From Xenorhabdus miraniensis (lineage in GTDB: Bacteria; Pseudomonadota; Gammaproteobacteria; Enterobacterales; Enterobacteriaceae), in assembly GCF_002632615.1 (NCBI RefSeq), contig NZ_NITZ01000004.1, positions 132,977 through 196,976 of the forward strand: a DNA stretch of 64,000 nt, in the 5' to 3' direction. The notes under the pieces were generated by a model. It did not search any database and was not told the DNA's origin. It saw only the letters and a program-made list of their open reading frames with translations. This document shows, in pieces, positions 42,332 through 51,983 of the stretch. The stretch's first letter is position 1. Every line of letters starts with the position of its first letter. Position numbers and translations under genes: made by a program.

Positions 42332-42408
42332 TGGCTAACGTGTGTATTGCTAGCATGTGTGTTGGTAACATGTGTCTTGGCAACATGTGTCTTGGTAAAG
42401 AGTGTTGA
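42331..42408 (+). CDS. Possible 25-residue Cys-rich repeat peptide after lpxC
   Basis: ATG 42331 overlaps the lpxC stop (TAATG) and opens a 25-codon frame [17 protein letters not shown], then NMCLGKEC. It consists of pentapeptides of the form N-M-C-L-G with five cysteines, built on a 15-bp tandem repeat. A TAATG restart could translate it by coupling, but no separate ribosome site is visible. It may be incidental to the repeat. The antisense strand is also open through the repeat. No known family. Confidence 0.3.
   Translation: MANVCIASMCVGNMCLGNMCLGKEC
42337..42396. repeat. 15-bp tandem repeat, four copies
   Basis: Copies AACGTGTGTATTGCT, AGCATGTGTGTTGGT, AACATGTGTCTTGGC, AACATGTGTCTTGGT, contiguous, followed by a decayed fifth copy. 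It lies between convergent lpxC and the DUF721 gene. Confidence 0.96.
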
Positions 42409-42480
42409 GAACATTCCGATGATGCACCAGTGGGTTATGTTATCTATTACGCTCCTTTCGCTGATGTTTTTTATTCAGCG

Positions 42481-43017
42481 TTAGCGCTTTTTCTTGGCTG
42501 TACTGGTACCCTCTCCGGCCAGCGCAGCCAATCGTTCCAATCTTCTTTTCAATTTCTCAGGGCTATGTTCAGCCAACATCATTAATGTTTTTGCGCTTTC
42601 ATGAGTGAGCTGGCGCTTTGGTAATTCCTTATTATCATTATTGAATGCCTTTGTTGACGATCCTGAAAGACTCTGAGCATTATTATCACACTTAATCATT
42701 AATGATGGATTAATCCTGATGTCGATTGAGGATAAAGATGGTAGAATTTCGCTCCTTAGCGTAGAGAGCAAAACGGGGATTTCATAACGAAGCCGGGTCA
42801 TCCAACTGGCATTTCCTGCTTCCAGTACCAGAATTTGTTTGCGATAATTGGCGACCCTGCACCATGGGTGTAATTGAGCAGGAAGCAAACTGAGAACGGC
42901 ACGGTTGAGTTTCAATAATGCGATGGCATGTCTTTGAATAACTTGAAGCGGGCTTTTCCCGACAGTCGCCGCGTCTTCAAATAGCGTATCTAGTGATTGT
43001 GGGCGGCTATCTCGCAT
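42481..43017 (-). CDS. DUF721 (DciA-like) protein
   Basis: 178 aa, minus strand, between lpxC and secM. The N-terminal half has the DUF721 pattern: basic helix HAIALLKLNRAVLSLLPAQLHPWCRV, then ILVLEAGNASWMTRLRYEIPVLLSTLR. The C-terminal half is a low-complexity and helical extension ending in AKKKR. DUF721 proteins include DciA, the ancestral loader of the DnaB helicase, found next to lpxC/secA in many gammaproteobacteria. Enterobacteria with DnaC often keep a divergent copy here. Whether it loads helicase in this organism is unknown. It is divergent from secM with a 37-base gap. Confidence 0.8.
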   Translation of the reverse strand: MRDSRPQSLDTLFEDAATVGKSPLQVIQRHAIALLKLNRAVLSLLPAQLHPWCRVANYRKQILVLEAGNASWMTRLRYEIPVLLSTLRSEILPSLSSIDIRINPSLMIKCDNNAQSLSGSSTKAFNNDNKELPKRQLTHESAKTLMMLAEHSPEKLKRRLERLAALAGEGTSTAKKKR

Positions 43018-43054
43018 AATAAAGGCAGTTCCAGTATTTATTAATGAAGGATTA

Positions 43055-43621
43055 ATGAGTATTTTAAATCTTTGGCGACAATTTGGTAGGCGTTATTTTT
43101 GGTCTCACCTTTTACTGGGCATGGTTGCTACAGGGATTGGTGTTCCTACTGTTTTTGCCGGAGTGACAGAAAGTCTTTCCCATACAAACACTTCCTCTAC
43201 CCAAGAAAACCAAAATCAAGCCTTTTCCTCGTTTGAGCATTTGTTCCAATTACACTTATTTCAACTAAAAAGTGCTCAGCGTCAACCCTCGAATTATTTA
43301 AATTACTGGCAGCAACATGCTGTTCGTAATGTCATCCGTCAACTTTCTTTTGCTTTTTCGATTACGGAACCTGTTAAGTACGAAGCAGCAAAAGAAAGTA
43401 CTCGGATTTCTTCTCCATCCATTTCTCCATCCATGCAGCAACTTATGCTGGATACGTTGTATGCCATGCTGACTCAGGCACCAATGCCATTTGATGAGGC
43501 TATCTCAGATGTTGCAATGATGAAAGTTGTGCGTCCTGATACCCATACTCCAGCACTCTGGGTAGCCAAAACGCAAGGCATCAGGGCAGGGCCGATATCC
43601 AATCAATTATCTTTGCTTTAA
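43055..43621 (+). CDS. secM: SecM, secretion monitor with ribosome arrest motif
   Basis: Regulates secA translation by ribosome stalling that is relieved when SecM is exported. Seen: signal peptide (hydrophobic HLLLGMVATGIGVPTVFA, cleavage near A35) and the C-terminal arrest segment W-V-A-K-T-Q-GIRAGP. W155, R163, A164, G165 and P166 of E. coli are all conserved, but the position of E. coli F150 is H and I156 is V. After GIRAGP there are eight residues (ISNQLSLL) against four in E. coli. 188 aa. It contains an internal 12-bp duplication (SPSI SPSM, 43412-43435). secA follows at 94 bases. Confidence 0.93.
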   Translation: MSILNLWRQFGRRYFWSHLLLGMVATGIGVPTVFAGVTESLSHTNTSSTQENQNQAFSSFEHLFQLHLFQLKSAQRQPSNYLNYWQQHAVRNVIRQLSFAFSITEPVKYEAAKESTRISSPSISPSMQQLMLDTLYAMLTQAPMPFDEAISDVAMMKVVRPDTHTPALWVAKTQGIRAGPISNQLSLL

Positions 43622-43626
43622 TGTTT

Positions 43627-43660
43627 CTGTCTTGTTTTTCTTTTAATTAAGACAGTTTTT
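43627..43660 (+). promoter_or_regulatory. secM-secA intergenic hairpin
   Basis: Stem CTGTCTT / AAGACAG (43627-43633 with 43649-43655), followed by TTTTT. By form it resembles a terminator, yet lies inside the secM-secA unit. It may attenuate, or take part in the structure that hides the secA ribosome site, which here is a weak TGAGATG 5' of ATG 43715. Confidence 0.5.
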
Positions 43661-43714
43661 AGGAAATGATTGATTGGTTACAGAAGAAGTAGCCTTTTCT
43701 GAGATGTACTAATT

Positions 43715-46423
43715 ATGCTGATTAAATTACTAACGAAAATTTTTGGTAGCCGTAATGATCGTACTTTGCGTCGCTTACGCAAAGTGGTTGATGTCATCAA
43801 CCGTATGGAGCCGGATTTTGAAAAACTCTCTGATGAAGAACTGAAAGCGAAAACAGAGCAATTTCGTGCTCGTTTGAAAGAAGGAGAGTCACTGGATAAA
43901 ATTCTGCCGGAAGCGTTTGCGACTGTGCGTGAAGCCAGTAAACGTGTATTTGGTATGCGTCACTTTGATGTGCAGTTGCTGGGCGGGATGGTATTGAATG
44001 AACGCTGCATAGCAGAGATGCGTACTGGTGAAGGTAAGACACTGACCGCAACATTGCCGGCTTATCTTAACGCCTTGAGCGGACGCGGTGTCCATGTTGT
44101 AACCGTGAACGACTATCTGGCACAACGTGACGCTGAAAATAATCGTCCACTGTTTGAATTTCTTGGACTGACAGTGGGCATTAACTTGCCTGGTATGCCA
44201 GCGCCAGCAAAACGAGAAGCCTATGCCGCTGACATTACTTACGGCACCAACAATGAGTATGGTTTCGATTATTTGCGCGACAACATGGCGTTCAGCCCAG
44301 AAGAGCGGGTCCAACGTAAATTGCATTATGCGCTGGTGGATGAGGTGGACTCCATTCTGATCGATGAAGCTCGCACCCCATTGATTATTTCCGGGCCTGC
44401 GGAGGATAGCTCTGAACTTTATATCAAAGTGGATAAGTTGATCCCGAAACTGATCCGTCAAGAAAAAGAGGATTCAGATACATTCCAGGGTGAAGGACAC
44501 TTCTCTGTCGATGAAAAAACACGCCAAGTCAATTTGACAGAACGTGGTCTGGTACTGGTTGAAGAGTTATTGGTGGAAGCCAAATTGATGGAGGAAGGTG
44601 AATCCTTGTATTCTCCGACCAACATTATGCTCATGCACCATGTGACGGCTGCTCTGCGCGCCCATGCGTTGTTTACCCGTGATGTAGACTATATTGTCAA
44701 AGATGGTGAAGTCATCATTGTTGATGAACATACCGGGCGTACCATGCAAGGTCGTCGTTGGTCTGATGGCCTTCATCAGGCGGTGGAAGCCAAAGAGCGT
44801 GTTGAAATTCAGAATGAAAACCAGACACTGGCCTCGATCACATTCCAGAACTATTTCCGTATATATGAAAAACTGGCAGGAATGACGGGGACTGCCGATA
44901 CAGAAGCCTTTGAATTTAGCTCCATTTATAAATTAGATACCATCGTCGTTCCAACAAACCGCCCGATGATCCGTCAGGATTTACCTGATCTGGTTTACAT
45001 GACAGAAGCAGAAAAAATTGAGGCGATCATTGAAGATATCAAAGAACGTACAAGCCATGGTCAACCCGTTTTGGTGGGGACCATTTCAATTGAGAAATCA
45101 GAGCTTGTTTCTAATGCTCTCGCTAAAGCCGGTATTGTACATAACGTCTTGAACGCAAAATTCCATGCAATGGAAGCTGACATTATTGCTCAGGCAGGTC
45201 AGGCCAGCACGGTGACTATTGCGACTAACATGGCGGGGCGTGGTACCGATATCATGTTAGGCGGAAGCTGGCAGACAGAAATTGCCAAACTGGAAAATCC
45301 AACTGAAGCAGAAATCGAAAAAATCAAAGCAGCGTGGCAAGAGCGCCATGATGCGGTATTGGCTGCGGGTGGTTTACATATTGTTGGTACAGAGCGCCAT
45401 GAATCCCGCCGTATTGATAACCAGTTACGTGGTCGTGCGGGACGTCAGGGAGACGCGGGTTCTTCGCGCTTCTATCTGTCAATGGAAGATTCTTTGATGC
45501 GCATTTTTGCTTCTGACCGCGTTACCGGCATGATGCGTAAACTTGGTATGCAGCCAGGGGAAGCAATTGAACACCCATGGGTGACTAAAGCAATTGCTAA
45601 TGCTCAGCGTAAAGTTGAGAGCCGTAACTTCGATATCCGTAAGCAATTACTGGAATATGATGATGTTGCCAATGATCAGCGTCGAGCGATTTATGCCCAA
45701 CGTAATGATTTGCTTGATGTAAGTGATGTTAGTGAAACTATTGCCAGCATTCGTGAGGATGTCTTCAAGGCCACGATTGATGCTTATATTCCACCACAAT
45801 CACTGGAGGAAATGTGGGATGTTGAAGGATTGCAGGAACGTTTAGTCAACGATTTCGATCTGGAGCTGCCAATTAAAGAATGGTTGGATAAAGAACCTGA
45901 ACTGCATGAAGAAACGCTGCGTGAGCGCATTCTGGAGAAAGCGATTGAGGTTTATAAACAGAAAGAAGAAATTGTCAATGCAGAAATGATGCGTAACTTT
46001 GAGAAAGGCATCATGTTGCAAACCTTGGATACATTGTGGAAAGAACACCTGGCAGCGATGGATTACCTGCGCCAAGGTATTCACCTGCGCGGTTATGCTC
46101 AGAAAGATCCAAAGCAGGAATACAAACGTGAATCTTTTGCCATGTTTTCCAATATGCTGGAATCACTGAAATATGAAGTGATCAGCACGTTGAGCAAAGT
46201 TCAAGTCAGAATGCCAGAAGAAGTTGAAGCGTTGGAGCAGCAGCGTCGTGAGGAAGCTGAACGTCTGGCAAGAAAGCAGCACCTGAGCCATGAAATTGAG
46301 CAGGGAGCGTTGATGTCAGAAGCTGAAGCTCAGATGGCAACAGGGGAGCGTAAAGTTGGCCGCAACGATCCATGCCCATGTGGTTCTGGCAAAAAATATA
46401 AACATTGTCACGGCCGCTTATAA
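43715..46423 (+). CDS. secA: SecA, preprotein translocase ATPase
   Basis: Motor of Sec protein export. Seen: N-terminal [20 protein letters not shown], Walker [14 protein letters not shown] (near 105), Walker [16 protein letters not shown], helicase motifs ([21 protein letters not shown]) and the C-terminal zinc finger [12 protein letters not shown]. 902 aa against 901 in E. coli. Translation likely depends on SecM stalling. Confidence 0.98.
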   Translation: MLIKLLTKIFGSRNDRTLRRLRKVVDVINRMEPDFEKLSDEELKAKTEQFRARLKEGESLDKILPEAFATVREASKRVFGMRHFDVQLLGGMVLNERCIAEMRTGEGKTLTATLPAYLNALSGRGVHVVTVNDYLAQRDAENNRPLFEFLGLTVGINLPGMPAPAKREAYAADITYGTNNEYGFDYLRDNMAFSPEERVQRKLHYALVDEVDSILIDEARTPLIISGPAEDSSELYIKVDKLIPKLIRQEKEDSDTFQGEGHFSVDEKTRQVNLTERGLVLVEELLVEAKLMEEGESLYSPTNIMLMHHVTAALRAHALFTRDVDYIVKDGEVIIVDEHTGRTMQGRRWSDGLHQAVEAKERVEIQNENQTLASITFQNYFRIYEKLAGMTGTADTEAFEFSSIYKLDTIVVPTNRPMIRQDLPDLVYMTEAEKIEAIIEDIKERTSHGQPVLVGTISIEKSELVSNALAKAGIVHNVLNAKFHAMEADIIAQAGQASTVTIATNMAGRGTDIMLGGSWQTEIAKLENPTEAEIEKIKAAWQERHDAVLAAGGLHIVGTERHESRRIDNQLRGRAGRQGDAGSSRFYLSMEDSLMRIFASDRVTGMMRKLGMQPGEAIEHPWVTKAIANAQRKVESRNFDIRKQLLEYDDVANDQRRAIYAQRNDLLDVSDVSETIASIREDVFKATIDAYIPPQSLEEMWDVEGLQERLVNDFDLELPIKEWLDKEPELHEETLRERILEKAIEVYKQKEEIVNAEMMRNFEKGIMLQTLDTLWKEHLAAMDYLRQGIHLRGYAQKDPKQEYKRESFAMFSNMLESLKYEVISTLSKVQVRMPEEVEALEQQRREEAERLARKQHLSHEIEQGALMSEAEAQMATGERKVGRNDPCPCGSGKKYKHCHGRL

Positions 46424-46433
46424 TTAAAACTAA

Positions 46434-46506
46434 TTTTGCTAATGGCGCATCACCATTAGCAAAAAACAGCTCAAACCCTCGCTCAATAGAGTTGAGGGTT
46501 TTTATT
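46434..46506 (+). terminator. Tandem hairpins between secA and the ABC-F gene
   Basis: First stem TTTTGCTAATGG / CCATTAGCAAAA (46434-46445 with 46453-46464); its T side serves the minus strand. Second stem AAACCCTC / GAGGGTTT (46473-46480 with 46494-46501), followed by TTTATT, terminates secA. Convergent genes share them. Confidence 0.85.
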
Positions 46507-46516
46507 ATATTGACGA

Positions 46517-48124
46517 TTAAATCGTCGCCTTTTCGTCACTCTTCAATACCAATTCCTGCATATTGCCTATATTTTCAATGAATTTATCGTCATGGGAAAT
46601 AAGTACCATTGCGCCAGTATAATCATGCAATGCTTTTTGAAGTAATTCACGTGATTCAATATCCAGATGATTATCTGGTTCATCTAATAACAATAGGGCA
46701 GGTGCATATGGCCCACAGAACAGGCAAGCCAGCGCGACTTTAAGCTGTTCTCCTCCACTCAGATAGCCGACAGGCTTCAGAGCTTCTTCGCCACGAATAC
46801 GTAATTGTGCCAATCGAGTACGGTAGCGATCTTCAGTCCAACCCGGTGACTGCCGTTGAAAGTTATATAGCGCAGATTGAGTTTTATCGAGAAACGAAAA
46901 ATGTTGATCCATTAAGCGATACGAAGGTGTCATTCGGCAAGTGCCCTGTTTAGGCAAGTAATCCCCTGCCATCACCTTTAATAAGGTTGATTTTCCACTG
47001 CCGTTTTTGCCAACGACAGCAAGGCGTTCATCATTATTGATAGTCAGACTGATAGGAGATCCTGAACCAAAAGGTAAGATGACATCTTGTAAGTAAAGTA
47101 GGGGAGCGGTAGCCGTTTGTGGGGTTGCAACTACGATTGATAATGGGTCGATAATTTCCAGTTTCGTTCTGGCGTCTGTAGCGAGTGATGAGCTTCTTTG
47201 AATCCGTTCTTTGTGTTGTATTGCTTGCCGTGACAGCGTGGCTTCCGAGCGCCCAAGTTGACGATCAAGGAGGATTTGGGCTTGATTGGCATTTTCTCGT
47301 TTTTGTTTGCCTTGACTTTGCCTTTTACTGGTTTTTTCATGGTCCTTTTGCTTATCACGCAAAACTTGTTTCAGATTTTTTTGAGTTTGATCCACTTCGC
47401 GTTGAATACCGAGCCTCAGTTGTTCCTTACTTTCCAGCCAAGTTTCCCACCCACCGATACTACGAGATAACCCCAATCCGCCAAGTTCATAAACAATCGA
47501 TACATGTTGTAAAAGTCGGGTATCATGGGTTACCAGCAAAATACCACCGCTGAAAGTTCCCAGCCATTGAGACAACCAAAGGCGCCCTTGCCGATCAAGG
47601 TGGTTACTTGGTTCATCCAGAATCATAAAACCAGCACCTTGCCGTTTTAGTGCTAATAGCCTGATCCGTGTTTGCTCACCACCGCTGAGGGAATCAAAAG
47701 GCTGATTTAATATGTTTGGATTGAGTTCACCTTCTGCAAGCAGAGATTCAGTCTGAAATTGCCAATCCCAGTGACCTTCCATAACATCAAAATCTGCGTC
47801 ATCACCAACGCCTGCCAGAACGCGCTCATTGGCACTCATGATTTTGGTCAATCCCAACATATCGGCAGCATTACCAGAAAAAGATGCTAATCCCTGTGAC
47901 AAATAGCCCACATCACAGAAATGTTTCACATTGCCTTCTGTGGGAGATGTCTGTTTTGCCAATATTGATGCCAGCCAGGATTTACCAATGCCATTACGCC
48001 CCACTAACGCGTGTTGCTCTGTATTTAAAAACATATCAATGCCAGAAAAGAGAGGCTTTGTTTCACCAGAAAACTGATAGGCAATTTGTCTTGCTTCGAT
48101 TAATGATTGAACATCATTTTGCAT
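46517..48124 (-). CDS. ABC-F family ATPase (ribosome-associated type)
   Basis: 535-aa soluble protein with two ABC domains and no membrane segment. Domain 1: Walker A GRNGIGKS, signature LSGGEQTRIR, Walker B ILDEPSNHLD. Domain 2: Walker A GKNGSGKSTLL, signature LSGGEQLKVAL, Walker B LLLDEPDNHLD. The linker (about 240-310) is long, charged and Gln-rich, as in ABC-F proteins that reach the peptidyl-transferase centre. It lies between secA and mutT where E. coli has no gene, so it is an insertion. It is not one of the four E. coli ABC-F types by eye; a translation-rescue or antibiotic-protection role is possible but unproven. Confidence 0.85.
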   Translation of the reverse strand: MQNDVQSLIEARQIAYQFSGETKPLFSGIDMFLNTEQHALVGRNGIGKSWLASILAKQTSPTEGNVKHFCDVGYLSQGLASFSGNAADMLGLTKIMSANERVLAGVGDDADFDVMEGHWDWQFQTESLLAEGELNPNILNQPFDSLSGGEQTRIRLLALKRQGAGFMILDEPSNHLDRQGRLWLSQWLGTFSGGILLVTHDTRLLQHVSIVYELGGLGLSRSIGGWETWLESKEQLRLGIQREVDQTQKNLKQVLRDKQKDHEKTSKRQSQGKQKRENANQAQILLDRQLGRSEATLSRQAIQHKERIQRSSSLATDARTKLEIIDPLSIVVATPQTATAPLLYLQDVILPFGSGSPISLTINNDERLAVVGKNGSGKSTLLKVMAGDYLPKQGTCRMTPSYRLMDQHFSFLDKTQSALYNFQRQSPGWTEDRYRTRLAQLRIRGEEALKPVGYLSGGEQLKVALACLFCGPYAPALLLLDEPDNHLDIESRELLQKALHDYTGAMVLISHDDKFIENIGNMQELVLKSDEKATI

Positions 48125-48364
48125 AAACGGTGTTTCCTTAATCTTTAAAAGAGTCGTTTGAATCTATTTGTAGGCTAATTTCTTACACTGTTTGCAATTT
48201 GTTTTTACATGATAGGATTGATGTAGTGAGGTTGTGGGTAATAAAACGCGGTGAAAACCGGCTAAACATTGAATGAAATACAAGTTTGCGATTTAAGCTA
48301 ATTTTAATGTAGTCTGCAAGAGATAATCACCTAAGTTAAATAATCAACAGCAAGAAAAGCGATT

Positions 48365-48769
48365 ATGGAAAAAAAACATCTGCATATTGCAGCAGGTATC
48401 ATTAAAAATAGCAATGATGAGATTTTTATCACGCAGCGTAGTGCTGATTCACATATGGGTGGTTTTTGGGAGTTTCCGGGGGGGAAACTTGAACAGGGAG
48501 AAACGCCTGAGCAGGCATTAATCAGAGAGCTAAAGGAAGAAGTTGGTATCACGGTAACTCATAGTGAAATAATGGATACCATCAAACATGATTTTCCTGA
48601 CAGAAGAATCACGCTCTACTTTTTTCTGGTCGATGAATGGAAAGATGAGCCATTTGGTAAAGAAGGGCAACCTTCTCGCTGGGTTTTGCAATCAAAATTA
48701 ATTGCTGATGAATTCCCCCCAGCAAACCGCAGTATTGTGGATTTACTGACGAAAGAGGGTTCGAATTAG
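48365..48769 (+). CDS. mutT: MutT, 8-oxo-dGTP diphosphatase
   Basis: Nudix hydrolase that removes 8-oxo-dGTP. Seen: Nudix box from GGKLEQGE to RELKEEVGI (about residues 38-60) with all catalytic glutamates. 134 aa (E. coli 129). Normally downstream of secA; here separated from it by the ABC-F gene. Confidence 0.94.
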   Translation: MEKKHLHIAAGIIKNSNDEIFITQRSADSHMGGFWEFPGGKLEQGETPEQALIRELKEEVGITVTHSEIMDTIKHDFPDRRITLYFFLVDEWKDEPFGKEGQPSRWVLQSKLIADEFPPANRSIVDLLTKEGSN

Positions 48770-48913
48770 CTCTTTATTGGTTAGAAGTTCATTAATTGGC
48801 TATTTGTTAGATATAGTATAGTCGGCCCATTATGCAGCAGCGCCAAATATCACTGGCGCTACTGCATTAGCTGTTATAACTGAAATAGCGCTCATAACCG
48901 AAGTTAGGCGATA

Positions 48914-49117
48914 TTACTTATCCAGATTTGGATCTTCGCTCCAGTTATCATTCTCTGAGCTGTCGCTCTGGCTCGGTATTTTCTTTTCTTCGCTGGCCCA
49001 TTCGCCTAAGTCGATTAATTGGCAACGTTTACTGCAAAATGGGCGGTACGGGCTAATTTCCCCCCATATTACCGTGTTGCCGCATGTAGGGCATTCGACA
49101 GTCAACACTTCAGACAT
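48914..49117 (-). CDS. yacG: YacG, zinc-binding DNA gyrase inhibitor
   Basis: 67-aa protein with four zinc cysteines (CPTCGN and FCSKRC, about C9, C12, C28, C32), then an acidic Ser/Asp-rich tail. Binds GyrB in E. coli. Order yacG-zapD-coaE as in E. coli, downstream of zapD by 32 bases. Confidence 0.93.
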   Translation of the reverse strand: MSEVLTVECPTCGNTVIWGEISPYRPFCSKRCQLIDLGEWASEEKKIPSQSDSSENDNWSEDPNLDK

Positions 49118-49149
49118 CTTACTTTCTCCTGCTAAATTTGAATTCTATG

Positions 49150-49908
49150 TTAACAGCAGGCTAATTCAAATGACAAATGGGCAGGCACAACGCCATGTTC
49201 ACTATCCATAGGCAAGAAACGGATGGCAAAACGTGTCTTGTAGCCAGAGACTTGTGGATAAACCAACGCACCCAACACAACATCTAGCTTTAATCTCAAT
49301 AAATCTGCCTCATCAGCATTTCCCTGATAGAATCCATTGTGACTGGTTTTAGGCGTGAATGCCGCTGAATGGCGTATGAGTCCTAAAATGCTTTCCAGTG
49401 CTTGTTGTAATGGACGAAGGCTATCTAACCAGTTTTTTACGGATTCGTCCCTGACAGATTGGGGTAAATGCAGCCACAGATGCAGTGTTGGCAAATCAAA
49501 GCTGCAACATCCTCCGGGGATACTGAGTCGTTGGCGCACCAGACTGATAACGCGGTCTTCTTTGATGTATTGGCTCAGTCTTGGGGCTTGATTCAAAGCA
49601 ATACTGCGTCCCTTAAGTTGTTCTGCCAGATTCTGGATCATTGCCGTATCAGCATTGGGAGCGCAGAGCCACTGTTTTAATTTTGCCTGCTGACGGTCGA
49701 GTTCTTTCAATAACTCAGAGCGAACTTCACCACGTTCTAAGATCTCAATTAATTCGGCAATTGTACGGAAAAACGCGAGGCTACTCGCCTGAGAATCCAG
49801 ATGGCGTTGTTTTTCCAACTGTTGCAGTGAAGATTCAATCCTCAACCATGAACGCATTTTTTCATTGAGTGGATGTTCAAAAATAATAGTGGAGGTTGCA
49901 TCACTCAT
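49150..49908 (-). CDS. zapD: ZapD, Z-ring-associated protein
   Basis: 252-aa FtsZ-bundling protein (YacF). Seen: [18 protein letters not shown] at the start, [19 protein letters not shown] in the middle and the FELACC end, all near-identical to E. coli. Overlaps the coaE stop by eight bases. Confidence 0.95.
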   Translation of the reverse strand: MSDATSTIIFEHPLNEKMRSWLRIESSLQQLEKQRHLDSQASSLAFFRTIAELIEILERGEVRSELLKELDRQQAKLKQWLCAPNADTAMIQNLAEQLKGRSIALNQAPRLSQYIKEDRVISLVRQRLSIPGGCCSFDLPTLHLWLHLPQSVRDESVKNWLDSLRPLQQALESILGLIRHSAAFTPKTSHNGFYQGNADEADLLRLKLDVVLGALVYPQVSGYKTRFAIRFLPMDSEHGVVPAHLSFELACC

Positions 49909-50524
49909 TATGGTTTTCCTGTCTGACTGATTTTGCTAGTTTTAAATATCGTTGATGTAGTTCGACCACACGGGAAGTAATATTTTGCCCGTCGTTGTGG
50001 TTAATGATGACATCATCTGCCTTTTCCAGTCTGGCCTGACGGCTGGCTTGTGCAGCCAGAATATTTTCGACCTGCTCACGGTTCACGCCATCACGAGCTA
50101 TCGTTCGGGTTATCTGTGTTTCTTCTGGGACATCAACAACTAAAATACGGTCTGCTAAATGCGTTAAATTATTTTCAATAAGTAGGGGAACTACCCAAAT
50201 AACATAGGGCGCAGTAACTTGGTTCAGTTGTTTGCGTGTTTCTTTTTGTATCAGCGGATGTAAGAGTGCATTGATCCACTGCTTTTCTTTCGGGGCAGCA
50301 AAAATTTTTTGGCGCAGCAGGGCGCGGTTAAGGCTGCTATCGGCTAATAATATGTCGGGACCAAAGTGTTCTGTGATTGCCTGTAATGCGGGAGTGCCAG
50401 GAGCAACAACTTCTCTGGCAATAATATCAGCATCAACAAGAGGAACACCAAGGGATGAAAATACATTAGAGATAGTCGTTTTACCGCTACCAATTCCACC
50501 TGTGAGTGCAACAATATAAGCCAT
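49901..50524 (-). CDS. coaE: Dephospho-CoA kinase
   Basis: Last step of coenzyme A synthesis. Seen: P-loop [21 protein letters not shown], and the [16 protein letters not shown] lid. 207 aa (E. coli 206). In E. coli guaC lies upstream; here the next gene is hofC after a 259-base repeat-bearing gap. Confidence 0.96.
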   Translation of the reverse strand: MAYIVALTGGIGSGKTTISNVFSSLGVPLVDADIIAREVVAPGTPALQAITEHFGPDILLADSSLNRALLRQKIFAAPKEKQWINALLHPLIQKETRKQLNQVTAPYVIWVVPLLIENNLTHLADRILVVDVPEETQITRTIARDGVNREQVENILAAQASRQARLEKADDVIINHNDGQNITSRVVELHQRYLKLAKSVRQENHNE

Positions 50525-50562
50525 TCTATCCCTTAAAATATTTCTGATAGCATAATTAAATT

Positions 50563-50693
50563 GTAACCCAAGGGAGGCTTATGAGCTATAAACAAACGCG
50601 TATATCCCTCCCACCTTCCAAGTTGAATTGTTAAATACGCTTTTTTACAAGCCACATGATTCACTATATTAACTATGCCCCTTGGGATACGTT
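50563..50693. repeat. Possible palindromic repeat element between coaE and hofC
   Basis: Facing motifs AACCCAAGGGAGG at the left and CCCCTTGGGAT at the right bound about 130 bases. Inside is TATATCCCTCCCACC then TTCCAAGTTGAATTG, which resembles the arm of the MITE at 55804-55887 (ATATACCC, then TTTCAAGTTG). The reading frame through it (63 codons, minus strand) looks incidental. guaC, which is here in E. coli, is absent. Confidence 0.4.
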
Positions 50694-50783
50694 CTCTAAC
50701 ACCACGCTGTAACCTGAAATTCATTGTCTAATGCTTCTGCTTTTTGCTCCTGAGAAAAAATAACCTGATATGTAAATATATTG

Positions 50784-51983
50784 TTAAGATAATATTGTGC
50801 CTAATTGAAAAATAGGCAGGTACATGGCCAGCAATAATAAACCAACAATCAGTGCCATTATCAACATCAATAGAGGTTCAAGTAATTGAACTAAACTATC
50901 AGCGAGGTTGATGGATTTTTCCTGATACCATTTTGCAAGATTAAATAAAAATAACTCTAATTGCCCAGATTCTTCACCTATAGTGACAAACTGTTGACAT
51001 AAAGAAGGGAAATACTTTGCGTTTTTTAAAGCATCACTCATTGGAATTCCTTGTTGGATTTGCCGATGTAAATATTTTATGCCAGTGATAAAAACAGGGT
51101 GGTGAGTGGCATTAAGTGCGCATTCCAGCCCCGTTGTGAGTGTTAACCCTGCTTTCTGGGTCATGAATAGAATATGGAATATTTGATTGGTTTGCTGGTA
51201 AATCGTGAGTTGCTTAAACAGGGGAAGTTTCAGCAGGAACATTTTTTCCTTTGTTTGCATGATGGGAAAGTGATGGCGTAACCACAGATAACCAATCAGT
51301 GATATCAATATTATTACTAACAATAGTACGCCATGCTGAATTAAGAAATCAGAACTTGATAAAACCCACTGAGTTAACAAAGGCAAAGTCGCATTAAATG
51401 AAGAATAAACATGTCGGAATTCCGGTAAGACAAAAACCAACATCAGGATGACTACGAGAATACTCACAAAAGCGACAATCAAAGGGTAACGATAAGCCTT
51501 TTGAATTTTCTTCCTTAACGTATCTTGCTGCTCCAGCCGATGAAGGATTAATTGACAGCAATTTTCAAGTTGGCCTGTCTGTTCTCCTACAGCAATAATC
51601 TGGCTGAATAAGGGAGGAAATAATTTTGGATAATATTCCAGTGTTGTGGAGAATGGCTCACCTTGGCTAATTTTCTGAATCATGTCTGTTAATACACATC
51701 GCCAAAGTGCATGTTTGCATTCTTGTAATAAGATAGCTAACCCCCGAAGTAGAGGAATTCCTGAGGTCAGTAATGAGCTTAACTGATGAATAAAATGTAG
51801 GCGATAAGCAACTTCCTTTTCACTGTAATGAATGACTTTTTTGCATTTAATCGAATAGGGTTGTAAATCGAGATAACTTAAGTGTTGAAATACACTTTTT
51901 TTGTTGTGGCCGATGCTTTCTCCCTTGGTAATTTTTCCTTTATTATTAATTGCTTGCCATTGGTAAATATATTCTATTTTCAT
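50784..51983 (-). CDS. hofC: HofC, type IV pilus / type II secretion inner-membrane protein
   Basis: PilC/GspF-family platform protein, 399 aa. Two GspF domains with three membrane segments (about 165-190, 215-235, 370-395), FIHQLSSLLTSGIPLLRGLA and GEESGQLELFLFNLA being the repeat cores. Overlaps hofB by four bases. Whether the pilus-like system is functional is unclear: only hofC, hofB and ppdD are here, as in E. coli. Confidence 0.92.
   Translation of the reverse strand: MKIEYIYQWQAINNKGKITKGESIGHNKKSVFQHLSYLDLQPYSIKCKKVIHYSEKEVAYRLHFIHQLSSLLTSGIPLLRGLAILLQECKHALWRCVLTDMIQKISQGEPFSTTLEYYPKLFPPLFSQIIAVGEQTGQLENCCQLILHRLEQQDTLRKKIQKAYRYPLIVAFVSILVVILMLVFVLPEFRHVYSSFNATLPLLTQWVLSSSDFLIQHGVLLLVIILISLIGYLWLRHHFPIMQTKEKMFLLKLPLFKQLTIYQQTNQIFHILFMTQKAGLTLTTGLECALNATHHPVFITGIKYLHRQIQQGIPMSDALKNAKYFPSLCQQFVTIGEESGQLELFLFNLAKWYQEKSINLADSLVQLLEPLLMLIMALIVGLLLLAMYLPIFQLGTILS

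Noticed and set aside
42166..42414. 82-codon minus-strand frame with KTHVA/NTHVS repeats overlapping the lpxC end
   Set aside because: Antisense reading of the 15-bp array continuing into lpxC; the repeat opens all frames lacking a stop, so no independent evidence.
50533..50724. 63-codon minus-strand frame between coaE and hofC
   Set aside because: Lies in a palindromic repeat-like region, with no conserved features or ribosome site.
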